From Microcoleus sp. FACHB-672 (GTDB lineage: Bacteria; Cyanobacteriota; Cyanobacteriia; Cyanobacteriales; Oscillatoriaceae): a stretch of 64,000 nt of DNA. This document shows, piece after piece, positions 55,074-64,000 of this stretch; within the stretch, counting starts at the first letter, position 1, and every line of letters begins with the position of its first letter. The position numbers and the translations under genes were made by a program. Location of the stretch: the NCBI RefSeq assembly GCF_014695725.1, contig NZ_JACJOU010000009.1, positions 62,001-126,000 of the forward strand. The letters run 5' to 3'. The notes below the pieces were generated by a model. That model was not told the DNA's origin and did not search any database. It saw nothing but the letters and a program-made list of their open reading frames with translations.

Positions 55074-58000
55074 ATGGAACAACAATGGCACGATATCGCG
55101 CAAACACTCGGTGTCATCGTCTGGGAAAGACAGACAACCACCTTGCAGTTTACCTTTGTGAGCCGGCAAGCCGAAGAACTTTTGGGCTATCCTGTCCAGG
55201 AGTGGCTCTCAAATCCGAATTTATGGGCGAACCTAATCCATCCAGATGAGCGAGATCGTACCCTAGCTCTGTATCATCAAGCCATCTCTGACGGAAAGCC
55301 ACAAGAAATTGAGTTTCGTGCCGTGACAGCCGACGGGGGAGTGGTGTGGCTGCGTGACAGACTCAGCACTGTCAAAGACACCGAAGGCAACCTACAACGC
55401 CTCAGCGGTTTTCTCGTAGATATCCCAGATCGCCAGTCCGTAGAAATAACATTACAAAAAAGCGAACAGAAGTTTAGCATCTCAGTCGAAAATATGCTCG
55501 ACTGTTTTGGCATATATAAAAGCATTCGAGATAAATTAGGCCGCATCACAGATTTTCAAGTCGAATATATCAACACCGGCGCTTGTGCAGATCACTTGTT
55601 TAGCAAAGAAGAACAAATTGGCAAGCGACTGGGTGAATTGCTGCCGGCATATCAAGAAACCGACTTATTTGAGGAATACTGCCAAGTCGTAGAAACCGGC
55701 ATTCCCCTAAGCAAAGAATCCCTGATCTATGAAGATGTCTTTAACCAGCAACGCCTAGTCAAAGCTTATGACATCCGCGCTAGCAAACTAGAGGATGGTT
55801 TTGTCGTAACTTGGCGCAACATCACACACACCAAGCAAATAGAGCAAGAATTACATCGACGCGAGCGAGAAATTAGAACCATCCTTGAAAATGCGCCCTT
55901 GCTCATCGCCCGCATGGACAGAGAATTTCGTCACGTTTACGTTAACCCCGCCATCGAACAAGTAACCGGCATTCCCCAGCAAGAATTTGTCGGCAAAACT
56001 CACCGAGAATTAGGCAATCCAGAAGCAGATTGCGCGATGTGGGAAGCTTATTTTCACCAAATATTTACCACAGCGCAACCACTGACCATTGAATTTGAAT
56101 TACCAACCGCCACTGAGGAAACGCGCTACTATTGCTCGCGCATGGTGCCAGAATTTGCCTTAGATGGTTCAGTCGAATACGTCCTAGGCATTGCCTATGA
56201 CATCACCGCTCAGAAACGAACCGAAGCTGCGCTACGCGAAAGCGAATCCCGCGCAAGACGCATGATAGCGTCAAACTTAATTGGGATTATGTTCGCAGAC
56301 TGTAACGGCAGAATCATTGAAGTCAATCACGCCTTGTGCGAGATTCTGGGATATACACCAGAAGAGGCGCTCTCTGGAAACCTGAACTGGGTAGAATTAA
56401 CACCACCCGAATATCGGCACCTCGATTTGCAGGCGATCAAGGAACTGAAAAGAACAGGAACCCACACTCCTTTTGAAAAAGAATACATTCGCAGAGACGG
56501 CACCCGTGTCCCTGTTTTCGTGGGAACTGCTTATCTAGGAGGCCCAGACGAAATTGGCGTAGGCTTTATCCTGGATCTAAGCGATCGCAAACGAGCCGAA
56601 GCAGAACGTGATCGCCTCTTCGAGCAGTTGGAGTCAAAGGAGAGACTCTTGGAAGCCGTATTGCAACAAATGCCGGCCAGCGTCGTTGTTGCCGAAGCAC
56701 CCTCAGGGCGTCTTGTTCTCATGAACGGGCAGGAGGAGCAAATCGTGCGCGGCCATTACCAAATCGTTGACCAAGTGGAAGACTATTTGCAGTACCAAAT
56801 CTTTCACTCAGATGGCCGGCCTTACACTGCCGAAGAAATCCCCTTGGCAAGGTCTATCAAAACTGGAGAAGTCGTCATAGACGAAGAGGTGGAAATCGTG
56901 CGGGGAGATGGCAGCCGTGGCACGATGATTGCCAATTCCGCCCCTATTCGCGACGCTTCTGGGCGCATTGTAGCCGGTGTCGTGACCTCTTATGACATCA
57001 CCGAACGAAAATTAGCTGAGGAGAAGTTGCGAGCCAGTGAAGAACGCTTTCGCGCCTTTTTTGAAGCTTCACCCATTGGAATTGTTGTCGCTAATTTGGA
57101 TTATAAAATTGTTAATGTCAATCCAAGTTTCTGCAAAATGTTGGGATACACTGCAGAAGAATTAACCGAGCTGACGTTTATTGATATTACCCATCCGGAA
57201 GATATTGACTCAGATATGCGGCTGCTTGAGCAACTATTTGAGAGAAAAATTTCTAGTTATCAGTTAGAAAAACGATATATCAAAAAAAATCAAGAAAATT
57301 TGTGGGTAAATTTAACCGTGACGCTGGTTCGGGACGATAACGCTGAGCCGCTTTACGGATTTGGCATGATCGAGGATATCACCCAGCAAAAAGCCGCCTC
57401 AAAGCGCATCCAGCTTTATGCAGACATTGTTAAAAATGTGCCGGTGGGCTTAAGCGTTTGGCAACTGGAAGATAGCTACGATATGGGTTCTTTTCGACTG
57501 CTTACAATTAATCCCGCTGCCGATCAATCGAACGGGGTAGCGATGGAAGAGTTGATCGGAACCACATTGGCTGAGAGTTTCCCGCTAATGCTTGAGACAC
57601 AATTGCCTCAAGATTGTGCAGAAGTGATTTACACCGGCACTGCCAAAGACTTTGGAGAATTGCTTTACAGCGATGAACGGATTACTGGGCAATTCTTTTC
57701 AATCAAAGCATTTGCCCTGCCCGATCACTGTGTGGGAATCGCCTTTGAAAATATCACTGAGCGCAAACAGCTAGAGCAAGCGCTGATCCAAAGCGAAGAA
57801 AGTTTTCGCTTCCTCGCCGACTCCATCCCTCAGTTGATTTGGACGGCACAACCTGATGGCCGGTTAGATTACATCAACCGGCGCGTTGCTCAATACAGCG
57901 GATTGAGCGTTGACAACGTGATCGGCTGGGGATGGCAACAGATACTGCATCCAGACGATCTGCCCCAGAGTCTTGATCGCTGGCAGCACTCTTTAAACAC

Positions 58001-61000
58001 CGGCACGAAGTACGAAGTTGAATTTCGTTTGCGGCACTCGTCCGATGGACAATATCGCTGGCACTTGGCACGAGCCTTACCGATGCACGACGCAGAAGGC
58101 CAGATTATCAAGTGGTTTGGAACTTGTACAGATATCGAGGATCAAAAGCGGGCAGAACAAGCGGCGCAGTTTCTATCACAAGCGAGTACCCTGCTGGCTT
58201 CTTCCCTCGACTACGAAACGACTCTCTCCAGGGTGGCGCGTTTAGCGGTTCCCACTCTGGCAGATTATTGCGTTGTTGATATTGCCGAAACCAATGAGGT
58301 ATTCCGCCGGCTGGCTGCGGTTCATCCAAACCCAATCAAAGAGCAGCTAGCGCGTGACATTGAACAGCGTTACCCAACCGGCCTGAATGGGGAGAACCCA
58401 ATCGCTAGGGTACTGCGTACAGGGGAATCACAACTGTATCCACAGATGCCCGATGAGGTATTAGTTGCCACTGCCCTAAATGCAGAACACCTAGAGATGC
58501 TGCGCTCGTTGGGAATCAAGTCTTATATGAGCGTGCCACTAATGGCTCGTGGGCGGGTACTCGGTGCCATTTCCTTTGCCACAGCCGAATCAGATCGCCA
58601 TTATAATGCCGCCGATCTTGCCTTGGCTGAAGATTTAGCCCGCCGCGCTGCTGTCGCCATCGACAATGCACTGCTTTACCGCGAGGTTCAGGAGGCGGAA
58701 CAACGCAAAGATGAATCCTTAGCATTGCTCAACGCTTTGCTGGAAAGTGCACCGATTGGGTTTGCCTTTATGGATCGCGATCTGCGCTTTGTTCGCCTCA
58801 ATCGTTCCCTCGCAGAACTCAACGGCATTCCTTTGGCAGATCACTTAGGACGCACTCTTGAGGAAATTTTGCCGGCGGAAACTGCATCCATCTCAACTGC
58901 ACTTCACCGGCAAGTCCTGGCCACTGGGGAGCCGGTTTTAAATTTAGAAGTGGATGGCCAGACATTTTCGTCCCCCAATCAACACCGGCACTGGTTAGCA
59001 AGCTACTACCCGATCCGTTCCGGGAGTGGGGAAATTTTAGGTACGGGTGTGGCAGTGGGGGATATTACTGAACTCAAGCGGGCACAGGAAGCTCTGCGGC
59101 AGAGTGAAGAGCGCTTCCGCTTGCTATTTGACAACGCACCAATGGGCATCTCCATCGCCCGGAACGGAGTCAGTTTGTACGTCAACCGCGCCTACCTTGA
59201 GATGTTTGGCTACAGCACTGTCTCTGAAATGCAAGGCACACCGTTGCTCAATGATATTGCACCCCAATGCCACGAGGAGATCACTGAAAGGATTCGACAA
59301 CGAGATCGAGGGGAAAGCGTTCCAAATAGTTATGAAACCCTCGGTCAAAGAAGGGACGGATCAGTGTTTCCTTTTCAGGTTTATGTGGCCCGGTTTGATT
59401 TACCCGATGGGCCGGCAAGCACTGCCTTTATTCGTGATATTTCTGTCGCTAAGCAAATCGAGTCTGAACGTGCTCAGCTTTTGATTAAAGAACAGCAAAC
59501 CCGGCAGCTGGCTGAGCACACTGCTGAACGGATCGCCGGTTTGCAATACGTCACTGCCACCCTTTCGGAAGCACTGACAGCCTTAGAAGTTGCAGATGCG
59601 ATCCTTACTTCAGGATTAGCCGTACTGGATGCAAATGTCGGACTTGTTTCTTTGCTCAATGACGCCGGCACGGAATTTGAGAATATCCGGATCGTGGGCT
59701 ACTCGCAAGATGTTGTGGACGCATGGCCCCGTTTTGCAGCGGATGCGCCCGTACCCATTGCGGATGCGGTGCGGCGCAGACAGGCGATTGTGCTGGAAAC
59801 ACAGGCAGAGCGTAACGCCCAGTATCCCCATCTAGTGTCTGTCCATGTAGAATCCACGGCCACTGATGGCGCTTTAGTTGCCATCCCGATGATCGTGAAC
59901 GAGCGCGTTGTGGGCGGACTCGGTTTGGGCTTTCCAGAGGATCGGCAATTCAATCAAGATGACCGCGCTTTTATGCTGGCGCTGGCCCAGCAGTGCGCCC
60001 AAGCTCTAGAGCGAGCGCGTCTTTTTGAAGCTGAACGGTTAGCCCGCGCTGCGGCTGAAACGGCGCTAGATGCGCTCAAGCAAAGCGAAGCTCGCTTCCG
60101 CACAATGGCAGATAACTCACCGGCATTTATCTGGATGGCCGGCACTGACGGACAATGCACCTATTTCAACCAACCTTGGCTAGACTTTACCGGCCACACC
60201 TTGGAAGAAGCACTCTCCCTTGGTTGGTATGAAGGGCGACATGCTGACGATGTACAGCCTTGTGTGGATGCGTATAGGGTGGCATTAAACCGGCTGGAAG
60301 GCTTCCAAATAGAATACCGGCACAAACGAGCAGATGGTAAATACCGCTGGATTTTCGATACCGGCGCGCCGCTTTACTCTCCCGATGGCAGTTTTGTCGG
60401 TTACATTGGCTCTGGCATCGATATCAGCGAACGCAAGCAGGCAGAGGAAGCGCTGCGCGAGAGTGAATCCCGGTTTAGACGCTTGGTAGAGTCCAACGTG
60501 ATCGGCGTGATCTTTTGGGACACCGCCGGCAACATTACCGATGCCAACGATGCCTTCTTGCAAATGGTGGGCTATACCCAGGAAGATCTGCAAGCCGGCA
60601 AGGTGCGATGGAAAGACATGACCCCTCCTGAACAGTTGCATCTGAGTGAGGAGGCGATTGCTCAACTGCAGCAGTCTAAGACGGCGAGTGCCCTAGAAAA
60701 GGAATACATTTGCAGAGACGGCAGCCGCATTCCCGTTGTACTCGGCAGCGTCATGTTTGAAGGCTCTCAGGATCGCGGGGTCAGCTTTGTTCTCAATTTA
60801 ACTCAACTCAAACAAGCCGAGTCAGAGCGCCGACAGAGTGAGGAACGCTACCGTCGCATCGTGGAAACGTCTTATGAAGGGATTTGGACAATTGACGCCC
60901 AAGGGCACACAGATTTCGTGAATCCCCGAATGGCAGAGATGCTGGGCTATACCGTGGAAGAGATGATGGGGCGTCCGATTTCTGATTTTACGGACGAGCC

Positions 61001-62795
61001 GGCCCGCATCGCATCCGAGGGAAATATTGAGGGGCAAACCCAAGGAACTAAAGCACTGAGTGAATGCCGGTGGCGTCGCAAAGATGGTTCGGAGCTTTGG
61101 ACACTGAATTCTAGCAACGCCATTATTAATGAGCGAGGAGAATTCACCGGCGAGATCGCCATGATTACGGATATTACCGATCGCAAACAAGCTTCTGAAA
61201 AGCTGTGGGAAACCAATCAAACCCTTAACAGCTTGATTCAAGCTTGCCCCTTAGGGATTAGGGTGTTTAATCTCAATGATGCGGTTGTAACTTTATGGAA
61301 CCCAGCCGCTGAGCGGATTTTTGGCTGGAGTGAACAAGAAGCACTGGGCGGTTTTCTGCCTTCAGTTCCAGAAGACAAACGAGAAGAATTTCTGGCAAAC
61401 CTCGCCGCCATCGGGCAAGGTGAGGAATTAATTGGGGTAGAGTTGCGCCGGCAGAAAAAAGACGGTTCACCCATTGATATCGCCGTTTGGGCGACTGCAC
61501 TGCAGGATGCAAAAGGCCTAAAGAGCTGTCTGTCAATTGTTGCCGATATTAGCGACCGTAAGCAGATGGAGGCAGAACGCGAGCAACTTTTAGCTCGTGA
61601 ACGGGGAGCACGCGCCGAGGCTGAAACGGCGAACCGGATCAAGGATGAGTTTCTGGCGGTACTTTCTCATGAGTTACGTTCGCCGCTGAATGCAATTTTG
61701 GGGTGGGCGCAGATGCTGCGGACTCGTAACTTTAATGCAGCAACCATTTCTCGCGCCCTAGAAACGATTGAGCGCAACGCCCGGTTGCAAACCCAATTGA
61801 TAGAAGATTTGCTGGATGTTTCGCGCATTCTGCGGGGCAAAACCAGCCTCAATATAATGCCGGTGAATTTAGTCTCGACTATTGAGGGGGCGCTCGATAC
61901 GATGCGACCGGCTGCTGAAGCGAAGGCGATTAAAATTGAGCGATTGCTTGATCCGACGGTGGGGTTGATTTCAGCCGATCCAGGCCGGTTTCAGCAGATT
62001 GTCTGGAATTTGCTTACCAATGCGATTAAGTTTACCCCGTCGGGAGGGTGTGTGACGATCCGCCTTGCGGCTGCCGGTTCTATGGCTCAAATTCAAGTCA
62101 GCGACACCGGCATTGGCATCGCCAGCGATTTTCTTCCCCATGTTTTTGAGTATTTCCGTCAGGCAGATGGCTCAACGACACGGGCGCACGGCGGACTGGG
62201 TTTGGGTTTGGCAATTGTGCGCCATTTAGTAGAACTGCACGGCGGCACGATCCAGGCGGAAAGTCTGGGTGAAGGACAAGGGGCAACCTTCACCGTGCTG
62301 CTGCCACTTTTGAAAAGACAGCCGGTAGAAGGCAGAAGGCTGCCGGCAGCAGAAAATTCTCCCGTTCTTCCCCTCTCCTCCTCTCCCCCTGTCCCTCTCT
62401 CCAACGTCCGGGTACTTGTGGTTGATGATGAAGCTGACACACGAGACTATATTGTTACGGCACTAGAGCAAAGTGGCGCTGAGGTAATCGTTGCAGCCTC
62501 CGTAAGTACAGCATTTATCGCTCTACAGCAATTTCAACCCAATGTTTTAGTCAGCGATATCGGAATGCCTGGGGAGGATGGCTACTCCTTGATCCGCAAG
62601 GTGAGAGCTTTGGCTGCGGATCAGGGGGGAAATATCCCTGCGGTGGCGCTAACCGCCTACGCGATGGAAGAGGATCGCCGGCGCGTGCTTGAGGCCGGTT
62701 TTCAGAAACATTTGGCTAAGCCGGTGGATGCAGATGAGTTGATTCAGGTGGTAGCGCGTCTGAGCGGACGCCTGGAAGATAATACTCTGGGATAA
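55074..62795 (+). CDS. Giant hybrid histidine kinase with about 14 PAS and 2 GAF domains
   Basis: A 2573-residue soluble sensor. In order (rough residues): PAS x8 (15-1020), each ending in a DIT.RK.-type helix; GAF1 (1045-1205, LADYCVVDIAE); PAS x2 (1220-1450); GAF2 (1483-1640); PAS x4 (1676-2160); HisKA with EFLAVLSHELRSPLNAI (H about 2199); HATPase (QQIVWNLLTNAIKFT, DTGIGIAS, GLGLGLAIVRHLVEL); a Pro/Ser linker; and a receiver (VLVVDDEADTRDY, phospho-D in VSDIGMPG about 2495). ATG 55074 has GAGG at 8 nt. No membrane helix. The number of PAS domains is counted by eye. Some adjacent PAS share linkers (EALRESESRFRR) and look like recent copies. Confidence 0.93.
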   Translation: MEQQWHDIAQTLGVIVWERQTTTLQFTFVSRQAEELLGYPVQEWLSNPNLWANLIHPDERDRTLALYHQAISDGKPQEIEFRAVTADGGVVWLRDRLSTVKDTEGNLQRLSGFLVDIPDRQSVEITLQKSEQKFSISVENMLDCFGIYKSIRDKLGRITDFQVEYINTGACADHLFSKEEQIGKRLGELLPAYQETDLFEEYCQVVETGIPLSKESLIYEDVFNQQRLVKAYDIRASKLEDGFVVTWRNITHTKQIEQELHRREREIRTILENAPLLIARMDREFRHVYVNPAIEQVTGIPQQEFVGKTHRELGNPEADCAMWEAYFHQIFTTAQPLTIEFELPTATEETRYYCSRMVPEFALDGSVEYVLGIAYDITAQKRTEAALRESESRARRMIASNLIGIMFADCNGRIIEVNHALCEILGYTPEEALSGNLNWVELTPPEYRHLDLQAIKELKRTGTHTPFEKEYIRRDGTRVPVFVGTAYLGGPDEIGVGFILDLSDRKRAEAERDRLFEQLESKERLLEAVLQQMPASVVVAEAPSGRLVLMNGQEEQIVRGHYQIVDQVEDYLQYQIFHSDGRPYTAEEIPLARSIKTGEVVIDEEVEIVRGDGSRGTMIANSAPIRDASGRIVAGVVTSYDITERKLAEEKLRASEERFRAFFEASPIGIVVANLDYKIVNVNPSFCKMLGYTAEELTELTFIDITHPEDIDSDMRLLEQLFERKISSYQLEKRYIKKNQENLWVNLTVTLVRDDNAEPLYGFGMIEDITQQKAASKRIQLYADIVKNVPVGLSVWQLEDSYDMGSFRLLTINPAADQSNGVAMEELIGTTLAESFPLMLETQLPQDCAEVIYTGTAKDFGELLYSDERITGQFFSIKAFALPDHCVGIAFENITERKQLEQALIQSEESFRFLADSIPQLIWTAQPDGRLDYINRRVAQYSGLSVDNVIGWGWQQILHPDDLPQSLDRWQHSLNTGTKYEVEFRLRHSSDGQYRWHLARALPMHDAEGQIIKWFGTCTDIEDQKRAEQAAQFLSQASTLLASSLDYETTLSRVARLAVPTLADYCVVDIAETNEVFRRLAAVHPNPIKEQLARDIEQRYPTGLNGENPIARVLRTGESQLYPQMPDEVLVATALNAEHLEMLRSLGIKSYMSVPLMARGRVLGAISFATAESDRHYNAADLALAEDLARRAAVAIDNALLYREVQEAEQRKDESLALLNALLESAPIGFAFMDRDLRFVRLNRSLAELNGIPLADHLGRTLEEILPAETASISTALHRQVLATGEPVLNLEVDGQTFSSPNQHRHWLASYYPIRSGSGEILGTGVAVGDITELKRAQEALRQSEERFRLLFDNAPMGISIARNGVSLYVNRAYLEMFGYSTVSEMQGTPLLNDIAPQCHEEITERIRQRDRGESVPNSYETLGQRRDGSVFPFQVYVARFDLPDGPASTAFIRDISVAKQIESERAQLLIKEQQTRQLAEHTAERIAGLQYVTATLSEALTALEVADAILTSGLAVLDANVGLVSLLNDAGTEFENIRIVGYSQDVVDAWPRFAADAPVPIADAVRRRQAIVLETQAERNAQYPHLVSVHVESTATDGALVAIPMIVNERVVGGLGLGFPEDRQFNQDDRAFMLALAQQCAQALERARLFEAERLARAAAETALDALKQSEARFRTMADNSPAFIWMAGTDGQCTYFNQPWLDFTGHTLEEALSLGWYEGRHADDVQPCVDAYRVALNRLEGFQIEYRHKRADGKYRWIFDTGAPLYSPDGSFVGYIGSGIDISERKQAEEALRESESRFRRLVESNVIGVIFWDTAGNITDANDAFLQMVGYTQEDLQAGKVRWKDMTPPEQLHLSEEAIAQLQQSKTASALEKEYICRDGSRIPVVLGSVMFEGSQDRGVSFVLNLTQLKQAESERRQSEERYRRIVETSYEGIWTIDAQGHTDFVNPRMAEMLGYTVEEMMGRPISDFTDEPARIASEGNIEGQTQGTKALSECRWRRKDGSELWTLNSSNAIINERGEFTGEIAMITDITDRKQASEKLWETNQTLNSLIQACPLGIRVFNLNDAVVTLWNPAAERIFGWSEQEALGGFLPSVPEDKREEFLANLAAIGQGEELIGVELRRQKKDGSPIDIAVWATALQDAKGLKSCLSIVADISDRKQMEAEREQLLARERGARAEAETANRIKDEFLAVLSHELRSPLNAILGWAQMLRTRNFNAATISRALETIERNARLQTQLIEDLLDVSRILRGKTSLNIMPVNLVSTIEGALDTMRPAAEAKAIKIERLLDPTVGLISADPGRFQQIVWNLLTNAIKFTPSGGCVTIRLAAAGSMAQIQVSDTGIGIASDFLPHVFEYFRQADGSTTRAHGGLGLGLAIVRHLVELHGGTIQAESLGEGQGATFTVLLPLLKRQPVEGRRLPAAENSPVLPLSSSPPVPLSNVRVLVVDDEADTRDYIVTALEQSGAEVIVAASVSTAFIALQQFQPNVLVSDIGMPGEDGYSLIRKVRALAADQGGNIPAVALTAYAMEEDRRRVLEAGFQKHLAKPVDADELIQVVARLSGRLEDNTLG

Positions 62796-62822
62796 GAAGT
62801 AGTCTAGAGGATTGGTAGTAAT

Positions 62823-62842
62823 GGTTTCAAGAATTGGTATTA
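62823..62842. other. Solo end of the IS630-type element
   Basis: GGTTTCAAGAATTGGTATTA is identical over 20 bp to the right end of the element at 20145-21289 (21273-21292). It lies 27 bp behind the giant kinase gene. No second end is seen nearby, so it is a relic or a solo end. Confidence 0.6.
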
Positions 62843-62867
62843 AAAATTTCGACAATATACAACTAGA

Positions 62868-62905
62868 TAAAAAAACAAGCTCTTGCCTAGAATTTGACAA
62901 AGAGC
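62868..62905 (-). terminator. Probable intrinsic terminator of the Hsp70-like gene
   Basis: On the minus strand GCTCTT and AAGAGC (62900-62905 and 62879-62884) form a stem followed by TTGTTTTTTTATC, about 40 bp past the stop at 62942. The loop is long (15 nt). Confidence 0.6.
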
Positions 62906-62941
62906 CTGCATCATCCCATTAAATTGATAAAGTGCCGGTTT

Positions 62942-64000
62942 TTATTGAATTAAAATGATCGCTTCTTGAATCTTTGCATTCAGAGCGTCTTTTAGCCCTA
63001 ACTCAACTTTTTCCATTAATTGATCAAAAGTTTCCTGATTCGCCGCCAGTTGTTCTTTAAGAACCTTCTCCAACTCCGGATTTATTTCCTTGCATATACT
63101 GTCAATTTTACTGTCGCTTAACAAATTTGAACGCATCCAACCGGGAACATCTAAATTTGTTTTAATCGTATCTTTAACGCCCTTACGATTTAGCTCCATT
63201 CCTGCCGCTAAAGCTGAAGCTCCATAAACGAGGGCGATTGGCCAAGCTAAATGTCCAGTTAAGATTAAAGTCAGTAGGCTAGCAAGAGTGCCTCCACCAA
63301 TCACCACATTGATGATAAATGACACGATTTCGGCAAGAATCGCATCTCCGATCTGAAGTTCCGGATTAACCGCAGCCGGCGCGATCCCTTCCTCAAACCT
63401 TAAACTACTTCTGGGAATCTGAAATTTTCGACAAATCGGATCGGTTTTATCGGCTAACTCAGGCTGAATTTTGCTATTAAACCAAGCCAGACATTGGCTA
63501 TTGATGAGAGCCTGAGTTTCATTACTTTTAACCCACTGCTCCGCTCGCTGTTTCATAGAGACTTCGAGATCAGATAAAGTTCTAATTTTGTTATGTTGCC
63601 AATCTTTTAACCCAGTTTTAACGATGGATTTAATTAATTCATCTGAAAGTGAGTTGGTCAATAATTCTATTAAATTTGGCAGATTTTTTTCAATGAGATT
63701 TCTGAAAAAATTTGAATCAAATAAGTAATTCATTTCTTGTTTGAAAGCAGCCGCCCGCAAATCCCATCTTCCCACTCGCGCTAAACCCAGTGCAATGCAG
63801 CGCTCAGGTTCTGGATCAGGACGAACTTGCGTGTCGGGTTCGGGGAAGGTTTTCTCGCAAATAAGACGGGTAAACTTCATGCGAGATGCCCCACCTGTCA
63901 TTAGCACGACTTTCGGTGCAATGCCTTGTTTATCAAGCTTTTCTTTCGCCACCGTGACTGCTTCACGAAATGATTGAATCCAACTCTTTTTCCCTAATTC
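62942..64000 (-). CDS. Hsp70-family protein, C-terminal part (cut by window edge)
   Basis: The frame is open from the right edge (352 codons) to 62942, so the ATPase N-terminus lies outside. APKVVLMTGGASRMKFTRLI near the left end of the visible part matches the last actin-fold motif of Hsp70 proteins (GG.SR). Then follow about 120 helical residues and a membrane-like pair (SFIINVVIGGGTLASLLTLIL, LAWPIALVYGASALAAG), and a helical tail. Membrane helices instead of a DnaK substrate domain are unusual and point to a specialised Hsp70-like protein. A later GTG (63952) is inside the frame and is not the start. Confidence 0.75.
   Translation of the reverse strand, partial: ELGKKSWIQSFREAVTVAKEKLDKQGIAPKVVLMTGGASRMKFTRLICEKTFPEPDTQVRPDPEPERCIALGLARVGRWDLRAAAFKQEMNYLFDSNFFRNLIEKNLPNLIELLTNSLSDELIKSIVKTGLKDWQHNKIRTLSDLEVSMKQRAEQWVKSNETQALINSQCLAWFNSKIQPELADKTDPICRKFQIPRSSLRFEEGIAPAAVNPELQIGDAILAEIVSFIINVVIGGGTLASLLTLILTGHLAWPIALVYGASALAAGMELNRKGVKDTIKTNLDVPGWMRSNLLSDSKIDSICKEINPELEKVLKEQLAANQETFDQLMEKVELGLKDALNAKIQEAIILIQ

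Overview
The window reads as chromosomal DNA from a filamentous, Microcoleus/Oscillatoria-like cyanobacterium. The markers are a COP23-type protein, an SLH/OprB-type porin, a stand-alone alpha-glucan phosphorylase, two Uma2 (DUF820) proteins, a giant PAS/GAF hybrid kinase, CTAG-type heptameric repeats before genes, and very frequent GCCGG words. The genus is an inference. Both edges cut a gene: a methylenetetrahydrofolate reductase on the left and an Hsp70-like protein on the right.

Layout. 1-2.9 kb: metF (partial), trpS and a DUF429 gene. 2.9-19.5 kb: an accessory island. Two related cassettes, each a peptidoglycan-binding-domain gene followed by an RTX-type gene (2.9-5.4 and 17.1-19.4 kb), form long direct repeats. 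With a third RTX gene (5.7-7.3 kb) they bracket about 9.7 kb of plasmid-like DNA. That core holds a ribbon-helix-helix (RHH) gene with a textbook -1 frameshift signal, a compact tyrosine recombinase, a 17-repeat CRISPR-like array with unusually variable hairpin repeats and no cas genes, a 926-aa primase-helicase, a three-gene operon of two tiny membrane proteins and a membrane P-loop ATPase, a second RHH/coiled-coil gene with its own operator-like repeats, and an integrase remnant. 19.7-21.5 kb: an IS630-type element nested inside an older IS630-type transposase.

21.5-43.9 kb is mostly housekeeping, transport and signalling: Uma2, glgP, a PAS kinase, an rbsBAC-type sugar importer, an SLH-OprB porin whose upstream region is paralogous to that of rbsB, an OPT transporter, a second Uma2, a MASE1 hybrid kinase, a DgcN/DgcA-like pair, a PIN toxin-antitoxin pair and DAHP synthase. 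44-55 kb: exported or membrane proteins, a beta-lactamase-fold hydrolase, YdcF, a HAD phosphatase, an EamA transporter, an MscS channel, gamma-glutamyltransferase and COP23. 55-62.8 kb is one hybrid kinase with about 14 PAS and two GAF domains.

Working model for the island (inference): a plasmid or satellite carrying a copy of the PG-binding/RTX cassette recombined with the resident copy. This left plasmid genes for replication, recombination, DNA translocation and maintenance between two direct repeats, which have since exchanged sequence over an apparently identical stretch of about 820 bp.
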